NCBI GenBank assembly: GCA_963682175.1 | Contig: OY821791.1 | Coordinates: 27,154,326 to 27,218,325, forward strand | From: Triglochin maritima | Lineage: Eukaryota; Streptophyta; Magnoliopsida; Alismatales; Juncaginaceae | DNA: 64,000 nucleotides | Reading direction: 5' to 3' | In this document: positions 1 to 11,505 of the stretch, in pieces | Position numbering within the stretch: position 1 is the stretch's first letter | How the letters are laid out: each line of letters begins with the position of its first letter | Made by a program: the position numbers and the translations under genes | Notes under the pieces: generated by a model | Told to the model about the DNA's origin: nothing | Database searches by the model: none | The model's input: only the letters and a program-made list of their open reading frames with translations

Positions 1-27
1 TTGCGGTATAAATAAAATTCTCATCAG
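1..27 (+). mobile_element. LTR end fragment, family B type, cut by window edge
   Basis: The first 27 bases read like the last bases of the family B LTRs that end at 51682 and 53572: TTGCGGT, an A/T stretch, then TTCTCATCA. The next bases match the 3' non-coding region of family A (compare about 60250 onward). This is therefore probably the right end of a nested element inserted into A2, most of it outside the window. GTAAT at 28-32 may be one copy of its target duplication, but the partner cannot be seen. Confidence 0.5.
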
Positions 28-1284
28 TAATCAGTCCACACACCTAACCTAATGAACCATTCGTGCAAGTTAAATAAGGAATTAAGTGAAAGACATGGAC
101 AACCTCAACATCCTCAAGTGATACAAAGTGTAAAGTCCATTAAGGTTCTTATTTGTATTACCATTTTTTTCTTTTTGTTTCTTTTCACATTTTTTTCTTA
201 TTTTTCTTTTTATTAGTTGGAGCTTCATTCTCCCAGGGTCAGGTTTCGTGCATCATTGCCCATGAGGACTTACACTATCACGTACACCTTTTCCCAAATC
301 TCCACATAGGACAATCCCTACCACCCGTGTAACGGGAGTTCGGTCGGCGCATCCCAAGTCAGATGACTCGAAAGCACCAGGCACAAAGTCCCCTCAGACC
401 TACTTTCCCGAGTGATAGGAGCTGTGCGAGAAGAGAGAACACCTACTCACTTATTTCTTATCTACACATGAACCAAAACCCCTACACTAATGTCTCACAA
501 CAGGATTTAAAGGGTCCTTGACTACAACAAACTTCCTTAAGTTAACAGACACGAATTATTGACTCACTAGGTTCAGGGTGGACTTCATTAAATGTTTGAG
601 CACTGAAACCCTATGATTACTCACCCCAAGGGAAAACTGGGGTGCATCCTAATGACTCGATAAATCCTAAAGTCATTGTACTAGATATCCTAATGCATCA
701 AGTTCAAGACAATTTTGGGAGCTTTCTTTTTAGTTTGCCTCTCAACGGTTTTGCACATGCTAAACACACGCAAAACCCACAAAACATTTTCTTTCGCAAA
801 CACATGAAGATTTTGAAAGAAATGTGGAAATTTTAAAGCACTAGGCAAGCAAAAGAAGACAAGTCACCCAAGGATCATGGCAAGCAGATATATCAATATT
901 AAATGCAGCACACTAACATGACCCTAAAAATGCAAACAAAAGAAAACAAAATCAAAAGAAAAGACTCGACTATGTACACACGTAAAACACCCCCCCCACA
1001 CCTACTTCATGCATTGTCCTCAATGAATGTGAGCAAGATACTACATGGATTTATGCATGAAAAAGGAGAGATCTCACCAACATGAAGTACAAAGGGAAGT
1101 TCAAGGTCATGTTGATGGACACAAACCCGAATTCCCTCAAAACCTGTGAGCCCAAATACACAAGGGTTGGGGCTCACAACAATCGATGCTCACTGAAGGA
1201 GTCTTTTATTGTACTTTTTTTCCTTTTTTTCTTTTTTCTTTTTTTATATAACTATGTACAAACATAAGTTCCCATCTTCATTTG
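28..1284 (-). other. A2 3' non-coding region
   Basis: This stretch is homologous to A1 47093-48600 (inverted) and to A3 about 60250-61500, so it is the long untranslated 3' part of family A. It contains T-rich runs at 160-216 and 1200-1245 that differ in length between copies. The small ORFs here are not conserved between copies, so I do not call them genes. Confidence 0.7.
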
Positions 1285-2738
1285 TCAAAAGACATCAAAT
1301 GGGAACCTCAAGAGTGGGTCAATGCACTTCGAAAGGGAACATGACACCACGCGGGGCCAGAATACGCATGTGTGGGCCCCTTCACAAAGAGCACCAAATG
1401 AAATGAGAGGTTCATGAATTGGATGCAAAGGCGTCTCATTCAAAGGATCAAACTGATAGAGCCTGAACCTCTCAAGAGTTTGGGAAATGAGGGGCAACGG
1501 AAGAAGAGTTTCTCCCGTTGCGTTGCTGAAGTTATGATCGTCAATCCAAACTCTCCAACCAACAGGCTGGTGCATCGGACGAGGTCAAGAACCTCGTTAG
1601 GCATGTCCGACACACCAGGCGAACAAAAAATGGGTCTCATACCCAAGGTATCCTCCAAGGAACTCCTAATACCCTCATGAGCAATGTAGTTGTTTGATGT
1701 TCCATCATTTCCAAGATGATCAGGATCAATAGTGAGAGGCAAACTCTCATCAGGTTGTTTGAAATTGAGGGGACTAGGGAGCTCTTGCTCCACTAGAGGA
1801 GAGTCCTTAGGAGGTACAACAATAAGGTCATGTGGCTCAAGGGCCACGGGACAAGAAGATAAGGCACAATCATGTGCCGACTCGTAATGAAGTTGGTCCA
1901 TGTTATTCTCAATTAGGATCGAATCGTCCACCAAGTGATCGTGAATTGAAACCCCAAGTCCCTCAGACTGACTAGGAGTTTGACTTTGAAAGATTGTGCT
2001 TTGAATTTGTGGATGTGGTGGTGGCGGTTCGATATCAAAAGATGAATCCTCATGTTGACAAGAAAAGTTACTTTCCTCACGTTCACGTAATTGCTGCGAC
2101 ATTTGACTCACTTGCAGTGCCATATTTTGTATGGACTGTTGAGTGGTTTCCATGAACGTAAGGAAAGTTTGTTTCAAGGAATCAGGTATGCGGTCAACTA
2201 TGAGGTCCAAGTCAGAGCTTGGGAAATTTTGGGGTTGGGTGTTGATGGGCTGAGAATGAGTCCAATGATTTGAAGTGGGGTGTTGGTAAAATTCTGGGTA
2301 TTCGGGAGGAGGATACTGGGGTGGAAATGATGTATAAGAATTTGAATACGAATTGTCTCCCCACGAATCCATCCCTCTCGGGTTGTACGCGGATGCGTAA
2401 TGGTCATAATGAGCATTTTGGGAAAATGTGTGCTCATACTCAGGCTCAGGGGCAATATAAGGACATTCCCCTATAACATGACCACTCAACCCACAACAGT
2501 CACATGGTACGACTACTGGAGCCACCGGTGCACCCATGTCATCTACCACATGCATGAAAGAGGCCAAAGGTTCTTGTAATGTCTCAGATTGATGACCAAC
2601 ATATGATCCGACGTAACTAGATGGTGGTCTAGAAGTCGGTGCCTCTCTCATACTACCCCAATATGAAGATTGCTCAGTCACAGAATTAAGATTGTCCCAA
2701 CCATACGGGGTGTTAGTCTGAGCCACCCCAGGATGCAT
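1285..2738 (-). pseudogene. A2 gag-derived protein lacking capsid and protease
   Basis: An open frame of 432 codons (2738 to 1440) begins just upstream of a zinc knuckle, CDCCGLSGHVIGEC, which fits CX2CX4HX4C (2463-2504). A Tyr/Pro/Gln-rich segment and a probable coiled-coil stretch follow. Compared with A1 and A3, the capsid-like gag domain before the knuckle and the aspartic protease after it are both missing. The conserved C-terminal tail, which starts HPPIGWRV in A1, appears here as MHQPVGWRVW in another frame (1575 to 1285), so a frameshift lies near 1560-1575. Knuckle proteins of this kind bind element RNA; without capsid, a role in particle assembly is doubtful. The long open frame after losing both domains is odd. 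Confidence 0.7.
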
Positions 2739-3895
2739 GGGTCAGGAGTACCAGGGAGAATCGTCCTGGTCCCAACAATGATATGGATGGTCGCCCATGT
2801 AACCATCCATCACAACAGAGAACTCTAGAGTCGACCACTCTCACCACCATGAGGCTAAACTCGCAAAAAGTGCTCGACTCGACCCTAAAACGCTACCAAA
2901 GAGTGTAAAGGGGAGGAGACTATAATGTAGAAGAAGGTGAGAAGAAGATGACTCAGAGGAGAAGGGAAGAATCCTAGAGCTAGCGTGGGTAATGGGATTA
3001 GGTAGAAGCCTAACTAGCAAGCACGGCTCAAACAATGTAAGGCAATGGGTCCTTAGGCAAGACGACGCCTAACTTCGAGGTCACTAGCCTGGACACGCCT
3101 CACCTCCCTACAACGAGGACCACAATGCCCAGCAAGTGATACCAGATCCGGAGATCCAGTACCTCCTACTATCGACAAGGCAGGCAACGCCGATCAGGTC
3201 ATGACAGTCTCGACTAGATTACTCTCCTAGTGCGTCCGATTCCTTAGGGCCAATGTCTACTTGCTTTTAGTTAAGGCTTTATTAAGAGTGATTTTTGGGG
3301 CCAAGGAAAGGGTGATGAAATCCCCCACCTTATCTTTTATGGGACAACCCCTCCTTAGTAGTGTTTTGAGCTTAAATCTAGCATTCAATCGCTCCAATCA
3401 AACGCTCTCTCACTCTTGTCCCGATGCACCTTACTAACTAATGCATGATCGAAACATCCATGAATGAGAGATTTGGGTGCACGTACCTCACGCCAGCAAT
3501 CAACAACAAAATGTAAAGAAAAAAAGACAAATGCATGCAAGGTCTACACATGATGCATGACCTAGATGGCAAGGAGTCTAATCTTTTGCTTTGAGTTTTA
3601 TGGTCCAAGTTGATTAATGGGGGAGTGATTAATGATCTGGGAGAAAAAAAGAAGTCACAACATGCAAAATATGGCTCCCAGATAACACAAATTACAACAC
3701 TAACTACCAGAACAAATTTTGAAGCAGGAAACCCTCACCAGGCCGCCAATTGGCGGTCTCCAACCGCTGATTGGCGGTCCGTTTGGAGCTTCTGGTCCTC
3801 CCCTTGATCCGATGGTTCCCTGAAACTAAGAAAAACTGGAAACAAAAAATCAAAAACCCCTTGAATCGTCCAAACCAAGGTCTGGACAGAGCACC
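2739..3895 (-). other. A2 leader between primer site and gag ORF
   Basis: This non-coding leader is collinear with A1 42918-44100. Two blocks stand out: 3305-3346 (inverted match to A1 43475-43514) and the adjoining sequence around 3200-3260. Two palindromes near the primer site, GCCGCCAATTGGCGGTC (3742-3758) and ACCGCTGATTGGCGGT (3763-3778), echo palindromes in the element's own LTR. The minus strand near 3480-3500 reads GAGGTACGTGC, which resembles a plant 5' splice site. Confidence 0.65.
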
Positions 3896-3913
3896 TCCCC
3901 GGCAACGGCGCCA
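3896..3913 (-). promoter_or_regulatory. A2 primer binding site (tRNA-Asp)
   Basis: On the minus strand this reads TGGCGCCGTTGCCGGGGA, the complement of the 3' end of plant tRNA-Asp(GUC). It lies a few bases inside the LTR boundary at 3920, as expected for minus-strand DNA priming. Confidence 0.85.
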
Positions 3914-3919
3914 AAAATT

Positions 3920-5467
3920 TGATTGATTGTTTTATATTAACCGCAAGTGCACGACCGCGTTGAAGCGGTGGCAAATACGGGTCGTCCACTGGGAGGTGTG
4001 TCGATGATTGGTTTGTTCGAAGGTGAGAGGTAAAAAGAAGGAGAGAAAGGATGGTTACACTAAACTACACTAAGGTGCAAATGGAAATGGAAGAAAAGCA
4101 AGAAAACTAAACCCCAAAGGGGGTAGAGAAATAATGTGAACATAAAGAAGTGTGTGTGTTCATTAAGCTGCTCACAACATGTAGTGCATGAAATCATAAA
4201 ACTACATCCAACTTTGCCTCCACATGAATTAAGATAAGACTACATCATTAAAACATACAAGACAATAATTGGAATGAAGCTACATGAACTCAAGTATAAA
4301 GACTATACCCTACTATGCCTCCACATGAATTAAGATAAGACTACATCATTAAAACATACAAGACATTAGCTAAGGTAAAGGCAACAAGAGCACATATACT
4401 ACAAATTGTGTTTCCAATATTAACTTCATCCATATCCTAACCTTATCATTCCTCATAAAATAGGTCCACTAATCAAATCATAAGCTAAGCTTCATTCAAG
4501 AGCATTAGCATATCAAAGATAAGAGTGAAAACTCATTAGATGGTTATGGAAATCATATAAAGCTCAAGGGATAAAGATAACACACACTTAATACATTACA
4601 TGATTATATCACATATTTCTCCACCCCCCAAATGGGGATGGAACTACTCACTACTCATTACACTAACTATAAAAGAAAGCATAATACTGAAATGAAAGTT
4701 AACTAAGAAGGTAATAAGCATTAAAGAAACATAAAAGGAAAGGAAAGACTAAACAAACATGCACAAATTAAAAGACAAGATTAAAAGAAACTAGAAGAAT
4801 TATTTTATTAAAAAATGACTCACATTGAAGGTAGCATTCTTCTCCACCTTGAGTTTTTGCTTCAAGGCTCACTCCTTAGTAGAGAGAATGCCACCAAGCA
4901 ATGGGTAATTACAATGGAAGGTGAATATTTCTATTTATAAGCATGCAAAAAGCTAATCGGGGACAATCCCCCGATGTGGGACTAAACCAATACCAAAAAT
5001 AGCCTAAACGAACATTAATACAAGTCTAGGAGAAATTTGGGCGGATCCTGAGTAATATGGATCGCCAATTAGCGGTCCAAGACCGCCAATTGGCGGTGCA
5101 AAAACTTCGGATCGCGTTGGAATTTGTTGTGGGCTTTTCTTTCTGGTATTGTTGGTCTTTAATGCGGTTACTTGACTTGTTGGAGCTCCGACCCGAATGG
5201 AATTGGTAAAATACTCCCCATGATGGTGTGGAGTATTCTGTTTTGCTCTTAGGTCCTTCTGTCTTACATTCAGGTCCTTCTCCCTTGCATCTTAGTCCCC
5301 AGATCTCACAATTCAGTCCTTTTTCCCAGCTTTTGGGTCCTTTTATGCTTCATCTCTTCAAACCTATTTATTCCTGAAAACTAAACATAAAACTCGCAAC
5401 ATAGCATTGTTTAGGTGAAAGATAATGGATATAAGATACAAATATGAACATGAAATGATGTCAATCA
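3920..5467 (-). repeat. A2 5' LTR (1548 bp)
   Basis: In coding sense the LTR starts TGATTGACATC (at 5467) and ends CAATCAATCA (at 3920). A TATA-like TATAAATA lies at 4932-4939 on the minus strand. Two near-palindromes built on CCGCCAATTGGCGG occur upstream of it (5061-5077 and 5081-5099). A roughly 100-bp internal duplication starts at about 4215 and 4315 and is shared with A3. Near the 3' end is the U5 hairpin ACCGC-6 nt-GCGGT (3954-3969). Confidence 0.85.
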
Positions 5468-6559
5468 GATGCCTTTTTGGTTTTTTGCAAGTTTTTTTGC
5501 CTTTGTAGAAAATATGTTTGATTCTAAAATTAGGATACTTAGATCCTATAACGGATCTGAATATACTAGTAACAATTTTCAAGGTTTTGTTTAAAACAAA
5601 AAAGGATTTTTCACCAAACCACATGCATAAACACTCCTGAAAAAAATGGTTTTCGAAAGAAAAAATTGTCAGTTTTTGAATGTTACTCACTCCTTGTTCT
5701 TTCAAAATAACGTTCCAAAATGTTTTTGATAGGATGTTATTTTAACTACCACTTACCTTATAAATCTCTTATCTAGTTCAACAATTCAAAACAAACAACC
5801 CTTAGAAGTCTTATATGGTAAGAGAATGAGTCTTAATCATCTTTGGATTTTTGGTTGTACTTGTTTTGTTCACAAGAAATGCATGGACAAGCTCAATTAA
5901 GTTCCATCAAATGTATATTTTAGGATACTCTGTCAAAAAAGGGTACAAATGTTATGACCCTGTTAATTGTAAATTTTATGTCTCTCATGATGTATCTTTT
6001 TTCAAATATGTTTCATACATCCATGATCATCAAGACCCTTCCTCTGCACCCCAAGCTCCTCTACTGGTTGTGGACATCTTCGACACTTTTATACCACAAA
6101 CTCCTGTCATTGTCACCCCTCCACAATATGAAATCAGAGCACCTACACAAGTGGATGATCAAGGGGGAGATGAAGGTATTCCTCCAAGAAGGACCACTCA
6201 TCCTACTCGTCCACCTCCTAGGCTCCAAGACAATGTGGTATCTCACATAACCAACCCTATCAAGTACTACTTGTCCTACTCTCAAATCAAATCTACCTAC
6301 TATGCTTTCTTAAGTCAAATTGATAAAACTAAGGAACCCACCAACTATCCTGAGGCCATTAACAACCCTAAGTGGGCAAAGGCTATGGAAGATGAATTAA
6401 AAGCTCTAGAAACCAAACAAAACTTGGAGTCTTGTTACCCGTAAAGGGAATAAAATCGTTAGGTTGTAAATGGATTTACAAGATCAAATACAATAGTGAT
6501 GGTATTGTAGAAAGATTTAAGGCCTGGTTAGTTGCAAAAGGGTACACTCAAACTTATGG
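5468..6559 (+). pseudogene. Copia integrase C-terminal half and reverse transcriptase N-terminus
   Basis: Translated across small frameshifts, the start gives integrase core sequence, including a RSDNGSEYTS-like stretch (second catalytic Asp, near 5545) and a TPEKNGFSERKN-like stretch (catalytic Glu). The hydrophobic WIFGC and LGYS motifs of Copia integrases come next (about 5840-5960). A variable Pro-rich linker leads to the reverse transcriptase start, with KWAKAMEDELKALE and GCKWIYKIK (about 6370-6490). The frame is then broken by the H1 insertion. Stops and frame changes near 5560, 5780, 5895 and 6420 make this a pseudogene. Confidence 0.85.
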
Positions 6560-6564
6560 GTTAG

Positions 6565-8178
6565 CGATTGAATCGATTATAATACTGCAAATGCATGACC
6601 GCGTTGAAGCGGTGGCAAGCACGGTTCGGTCCACAAGGAGTGTGTGCGAGTCAGATTCACGATACTCAAGTGGGGGAAAGAAGAACAGAATGAGGTCAAA
6701 ATTACACTACAATGTGAATGAAATCGGAAAACAAACAATGAAACTAAATCCCTTAGGGGGTAGAGAAAGAATGCGAATACGAAAATATGTGTGTGTGTGT
6801 GTGTTCATTTGTGGTCATCACTACATGTAATACATGAAATCCATAAAACCACATCCAACTTTGCATCCACATGAAATAAGATAAAACATTATCATTAAAG
6901 CATACAAGACAATAATTGAAATGAAGCTAAATAAACTCATGCATAATGACCAAACCCCACCATGTCTCCACTTGAAATAAGATTTAACACAATCATTAAA
7001 ACATACAAGACATTAATTAGGATGAGACCAACATGAGCACATGCATGCACATATTATGTTTCCTTCTTCCACTCCATCCTTATCCTCGCCTCATCATTCC
7101 CCCATAAAATAGGCCCACTAATCTAAGCTTGTGCTAAGCTTCACTCAAGAGCATTAGCACATCAAAGATAAGAGTGAAAATCTCATTAGATGGTTATGGA
7201 ACTCATGTGAGGTTCAAAGGTAGGATTAACACACACTAATACATCACATAATCACAACACCTTCTTCTCCACCCCCAATGGGGATAGACTACTCCCTACT
7301 CATTTCTAAACTAAAGAAAGCATAAAAATGACATAAACTCATAATGGAAATGAAGAAAAACAAGATTAGTCAAACAACAAACATGAAGAAAATTACATCA
7401 AATAGAAAACATCAAAGTAAAGAATAAGGATTAAATTAACTTGAAATGAAAGATACAAGGTTGCTCCTCTTCTCCTCCACTACACTACTAATTAAGAAAC
7501 TAAAACCTACTCTAATAAACAAGAAATAAAACCTACTCTACTAAACAAGAAAGGAAACTAACCTGAGGAGGAAGAATAAAGGAGACATTACAAGTCTATT
7601 TATAGAAGAAATAAGCATTTGGATAGCTCTGGAAGCAATCCAACGACTGTAATAACTTTCTCTATATTCAGGTGCACCCATATAATCAAGATAATGCCAC
7701 AACCAAAATTGGGAACCAATTAGACCAAAATGATCGCTAGTGTTGGATCAAATTTCGCTACTGGTGGATCTTTTGTGTCCGATCAACCCCAATTTCTTCC
7801 AGGAGCTAAATTATTGTATTTGGCATGTGGAGTGCACTCCTGGTCTGTGGGTTCGAGGCCGTTCATCTTTAATTTCCCAAATACTCCTCAAGATCATGGT
7901 TTTGAAGTATTTTTGTACTCAAAATGTTTTCATGCGTTCAGGTCCTCTGGATTTCATCTGGGTCCTTCCTGATTTGCAGATGGGCCCTAGTGCATGACAA
8001 ACATGTCCACTTTGCTTCATTTGAGTAATTTTTTTATATTTTAGTACTTTTCTCTTCCTTTCTTTTCTTTATTACCTAATACCTAAAACACTACAAACAA
8101 ACACTCGTGTAGCACACAATTGAGGTAAAATAAAGGATATATATAGTATGAATGCGATGTATGATATGCTACTAATGA
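6565..8178 (-). repeat. H1 solo LTR, Gypsy-like family H (1614 bp)
   Basis: The insert is flanked by perfect 5-bp duplications GTTAG (6560-6564 and 8179-8183). Removing it restores continuous Copia sequence (TYGL then DYQE), so it is a solo LTR and not a full element. On the minus strand it resembles the family A LTR layout: TATA-like TATAAATA near 7597-7606 and a U5 hairpin ACCGC-6 nt-GCGGT (6598-6613). Terminal TG/CA are mutated. A GT microsatellite lies at about 6786-6803. Confidence 0.85.
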
Positions 8179-8183
8179 GTTAG

Positions 8184-9479
8184 ATTATCAAGAAATTTTT
8201 GCCCCAGTTGCAAAGATGAACATTGCCCATGTTCTCCTCTATGTAGTCGTTAACTCAGGTTGGAATCTCTTCCAAATGGATGTTAGGAATGCTTTTTTGT
8301 AGGGCAACCTAGAAGAAGAAGTCTATATGACTCCTCCCCAGGCTACGAAACAGATTCAGGTAAGGTGTGTAAACTTCACAAGTCCATATAAGGGCTTAAA
8401 CAATCTCCACGCGCAAGGTATGAAAAACTCAGTCACTCTTTTCTACTCTATGGGTTCTCTAAAAGTTCTGTCGATGCCTTCATGTTTACTAAACACTATC
8501 ATAAAACCACTATAATTGTCTTAGTATATGTGGATGATATTATAATAACCGGAAATAATGATAAGGATATATCCTTAATAAAATATTACCTCAAATCAAA
8601 ATTTGATCTTAAAGATCTAGGCATCATGAAATATTTCCTTGGAATTGAAATTACCCACTCAAAAAAGGGACTATTTCTATCTCAAAGGAAATATGTTATG
8701 GATCTTTTACATGAAACTAGGAAAATAGGGTCTAAGCCGGTCAACACCCCAATTGAAACAAATCGAAAGGTTAGTTTGGTTGATGGTGAACTGGTTCAAG
8801 ACTTAGGTCAATTCCAAAGATTGGTTGGTAAACTCATCTACCTCATTGTCACTAGATCTGACAACACCTATGCCGTTAGCATAGTAATCCAATTTATGCA
8901 TGCACCTCATAAGGGTCGTCTAGAGATCGTTGAACGGATTCTACACTATCTTAAGAAAACCCCAGGTCAAGGTGTTTGTATGAAAAGGAACAATTCTAAT
9001 ACAATCGTTGGTTACTCTGATGTAGATTGGGCTTGTAATCATGATCTGAAATCCACCACTGGATTTTGCACCTTCATTGGAGGAAACTTGGTCGAATGAA
9101 GAAGCAAAAAACAAAATTTGGTGGCTAGATCAAGTGCTGAAGTCGAGTACCGAGCAATGGCCTCCACAACAAGTAAGCTAATTTGCCTCAAGCAACTCCT
9201 CAAGGACATGAGCATAAGCAATCAAAATCAATTACAAATGTTCTGTGACAATAATGCTGCAAGGCATATCATCTCCAATCCAGTCTTTACGAACGAACAA
9301 AACACATTAAAGTAGATTGCCACTTCATTTATGAGAAGATACAAGCTAAAGAAATTGAAGTTCCCTACGTCCAAAGCAAGGATCAATTAGCAGATATCTT
9401 TACCAAAGCACTCGATCAAAGACACTTCCAACACATTCTTCACAAATTGGGCTCCTTCAACATCTTCTGGAGTCAACTT
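8184..9479 (+). pseudogene. Copia reverse transcriptase and RNase H, degenerate
   Basis: Sequence resumes with DYQE.FAPVAK, then FQMDVRNAFL, a stop, and GNLEEEVYM. The catalytic YVDD is intact in LVYVDDIIITG (about 8523-8550). The longest open piece (8482-9099) ends the polymerase with the connection region. RNase H follows with GYSDVDWA, SSAEVEYRA and FCDNNAA motifs (about 9010-9260) and a DIFTKALD-like C-terminus. In-frame stops near 8299, 9097 and 9313 inactivate it. The enzyme would copy element RNA into DNA inside cytoplasmic particles. Confidence 0.88.
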
Positions 9480-9488
9480 GAGGGGGAA
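9480..9488 (+). promoter_or_regulatory. Ale polypurine tract
   Basis: GAGGGGGAA lies immediately before the LTR start TGTTGAAATAAGG, the normal place for plus-strand DNA priming. Confidence 0.8.
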
Positions 9489-9674
9489 TGTTGAAATAAG
9501 GAAAGATAAAGACGTTAGAGATCTTACCTATTATGGACCCAATCAGAGCAAATCTCCCAGATCATAGGTACAATCATGGAAAGCCTAACACCTTAAATAT
9601 ATTGTATATATATAAACATGTAAAACCCTAAATATAATCATCCTTTTACTATTCAAAATAAACAACGTTCTTCA
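9489..9674 (+). repeat. Ale 3' LTR (about 186 bp)
   Basis: It starts TGTTGAAATAAGG after the polypurine tract and probably ends at GTTCTTCA, where minus-strand Copia sequence begins. The short length is typical of Ale-type elements. An AT-rich TATA-like stretch (about 9600-9615) lies in the middle. The right boundary is inferred from the change in homology because the 5' LTR is not in the window. Confidence 0.65.
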
Positions 9675-9971
9675 TGAAGACGACCTTGGAGGAGTGGGCA
9701 ATGGGTAGCTTGATCCTTGACAACAAAAGAGTAATGGTGAAATTCAACAGAACAATTGTTATCACGAGTTAATTTATGCATTGGTCGAATGGGTTGGGTG
9801 ATAAAAGGAACATGCAAAACATTGTTGAGTTATAAAGGACATAATTTAGTGTGAATAGTTGTTCGACCAATATGAAGTATAGGTAGATCTTGTCCATTCC
9901 CAACACGGAGTTGGTTGCAACCAATGTAGGGTGTGCTGGCCATGAGGAAGTGCGGGTTGGGTGTGACATGA
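9675..9971 (-). pseudogene. Copia protease / pre-integrase fragment, minus strand
   Basis: Read on the minus strand with one frame, this gives Ale-like sequence: VGNGQDLPILHIG, then a NVLHVP stretch, then HKLTRDNNCSVEFH, which is the region between the aspartic protease and the integrase zinc finger (GAG-pre-integrase). An in-frame stop interrupts it. The fragment continues across the CACTA insertion into 10987-11180. It appears to be the target into which the plus-strand Ale element inserted. Confidence 0.7.
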
Positions 9972-10986
9972 CACTACTATAGAAAAAGGAATATATGTCG
10001 GATATACAGCTTCTATACGTCAGTTATTGGCATTCCATAACCCAACTTCTATCTATTGGTCGTGTATACCTTGATGTCGGTTCCTAAAGGTCGACGTCTA
10101 TTCTTAAGGAATACGCATTGGTTATCCCTTACAACCAACATCTATTTGTAAGAAATATGCGTCAGTTTACTTAGTTATCCCTTACAGCCGTCTCTATATG
10201 ACCTAAAATTGACTTGTGAGCCTTATGACCCAAACCACTTTTAGTTTTGAACTATTCTAATAAAACAATTACAAAACCCTAACTTCAATCCAAAATACAA
10301 ATAAAGCAATACAAAAAAACAAAAATACAAATATGTTGACAAACTAACTTCAAAACCCAAATAAGGTATCCAAAAAAACAAAAAAAACCAAATTAGAACC
10401 CTAAATTCATCCACACTAACTTCAAACGAAAATACAAAAAAGCAATAAAACACAATCACAGGGGGGAGAATCAAACAAGGCATGAGGATGTACCCCAAGA
10501 ATCGAACAAGGCTGTCATGGGTTGTGCCTGCAGTGGCAGAAGAGGTCGGGGCGTCTAACAGGAGGGTGATCGAAGTCACGGAGGTGGTTGCAGTGGCGAA
10601 GGAGGTCGCTGATGTGGCTAGGGTTTGGCTGGAAAACGATCGCGGAAGGTTTGGTCGAGGATTAGTCAAGGAGGCTGAGCTAAGGTTTTGTCGGGGTGGA
10701 GGTTTTCTTGGAATAACATATTAATGAAACGGTTCGATTGTCTGTCATATAAGATCCATAGACGTCGCCTATAGATCACACTCGATGTTTATACTCTGAC
10801 ATCTATACGAATGGGGAATATACATCGACTAACATGTTGGTTTAAATGGATATTAAAAAAAACTGACGTCTAGATGTGAGTATAGACGTCGACTATTGAT
10901 AAATATGACGTCCATACCTATAGACGTCGCATTTATGTGCAACCAATGTGTATTGGGCGTCGACTATTCACTATTATGCACTAGTG
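9972..10986. mobile_element. Non-autonomous CACTA (CMC/En-Spm) DNA transposon, 1015 bp
   Basis: The left end reads CACTACTATAG and the inverted right end reads CACTAGTGCATAATAG, both starting CACTA. The insert is flanked by perfect 3-bp duplications TGA (9969-9971 and 10987-10989), as this superfamily makes. Subterminal regions are rich in short GACGTC-containing repeats in both orientations. No transposase is visible. A GC-richer core (about 10470-10700), with short ORFs on both strands, may be captured sequence, but I do not recognise it. Confidence 0.88.
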
Positions 10987-11180
10987 TGATGCAATATGCC
11001 ATTATCGTAGTACCAATTAATCAATGTATTGTGACAACTCCAGATTAAAGTTTGGGGTTAGTGCGGTACTGAGCATGATAAGCATGTGGAGTGGCAATGA
11101 TGCATCATAGGAACAAGGGGGAGGTTAGGGTCCTCGCACATAGGACAAGGTGCTGGTTGGCACATCCACTCCCACGATCA
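10987..11180 (-). pseudogene. Copia protease start fragment, minus strand
   Basis: The minus strand ends with a WYYDNGILHH-like reading just before the CACTA element, matching the WYxDSGAxHH region of Copia aspartic proteases with the catalytic Asp retained and the following Ser/Gly altered. The preceding gag part is too decayed to read. Together with 9675-9971 it forms one Ale-like fragment. Confidence 0.5.
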
Positions 11181-11505
11181 TGATTAGTTGCATATCATGT
11201 AGTGCATTGATGATATATATATATATATATCTTTTATTTTACCCATATTTGTGCTACTCTTGTTTATGTTGCATGTATTTCAGGTTGTAGGTAATAAACA
11301 AGATAAATGAAATAAAAATGACTCAAATACAAGCAAAAGGACTGAGGACTTGATTGCAAGTCACGAATGTCTTAGTTGAAAAACCCAGAGGGACCCAAGA
11401 ACAAACAAGAAGTCTGTTATGGAAATGTTTCTCAAACTCAAGAACTTAATTTTTTTCCAGCAATTCAGGTCAACTGCATTGGAACCAATGGATGCGGGTG
11501 CACAC
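11181..11505 (+). repeat. H2 LTR, first part (family H)
   Basis: It begins TGATTAGTTGCATATCATG, matching the coding-sense start of H1 (inverted, ending at 8178). A TA microsatellite occupies about 11214-11232. The match stops near 11505, where a second LTR start begins, and resumes at about 12393. H2 was probably interrupted by H3. Confidence 0.6.

Larger units (their letters stand above)
28..5467 (-). mobile_element. A2: family A Gypsy-like gag-only LTR element, partial
   Basis: This minus-strand element runs from the 5' LTR (3920-5467) through a tRNA-Asp primer site (3896-3913), a leader, a gag-derived ORF (1285-2738) and a 3' non-coding region to the window edge. Its order and sequence follow A1 (31769-50050) and A3 (58402 onward). 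No reverse transcriptase, RNase H or integrase is present; the gag-derived ORF passes straight into 3' non-coding DNA. It is inserted in the integrase region of the Ale-type Copia that resumes at 5468. GATGC at 5468-5472 may be one target duplication; the other is off-window. The gag lineage resembles the Athila/Tat branch of Ty3/Gypsy. Confidence 0.75.
5468..9674 (+). mobile_element. Ale-type Copia retrotransposon, 5' part removed by A2 insertion
   Basis: Plus-strand Copia coding sequence begins mid-integrase at the A2 junction and continues through reverse transcriptase and RNase H to a polypurine tract and a short LTR. Short LTRs and this protein signature fit the Ale/Retrofit lineage. A solo LTR (6565-8178, TSD GTTAG) splits the reverse transcriptase. 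Frameshifts and stops are scattered along the frame, so the element is dead. The 5' LTR, gag and protease would lie left of the window. Confidence 0.85.

Noticed and set aside
10241..10669. 142-codon minus-strand ORF as a gene
   Set aside because: It lies wholly inside the CACTA element, has no recognisable domain, and its second half is a low-complexity hydrophobic stretch.
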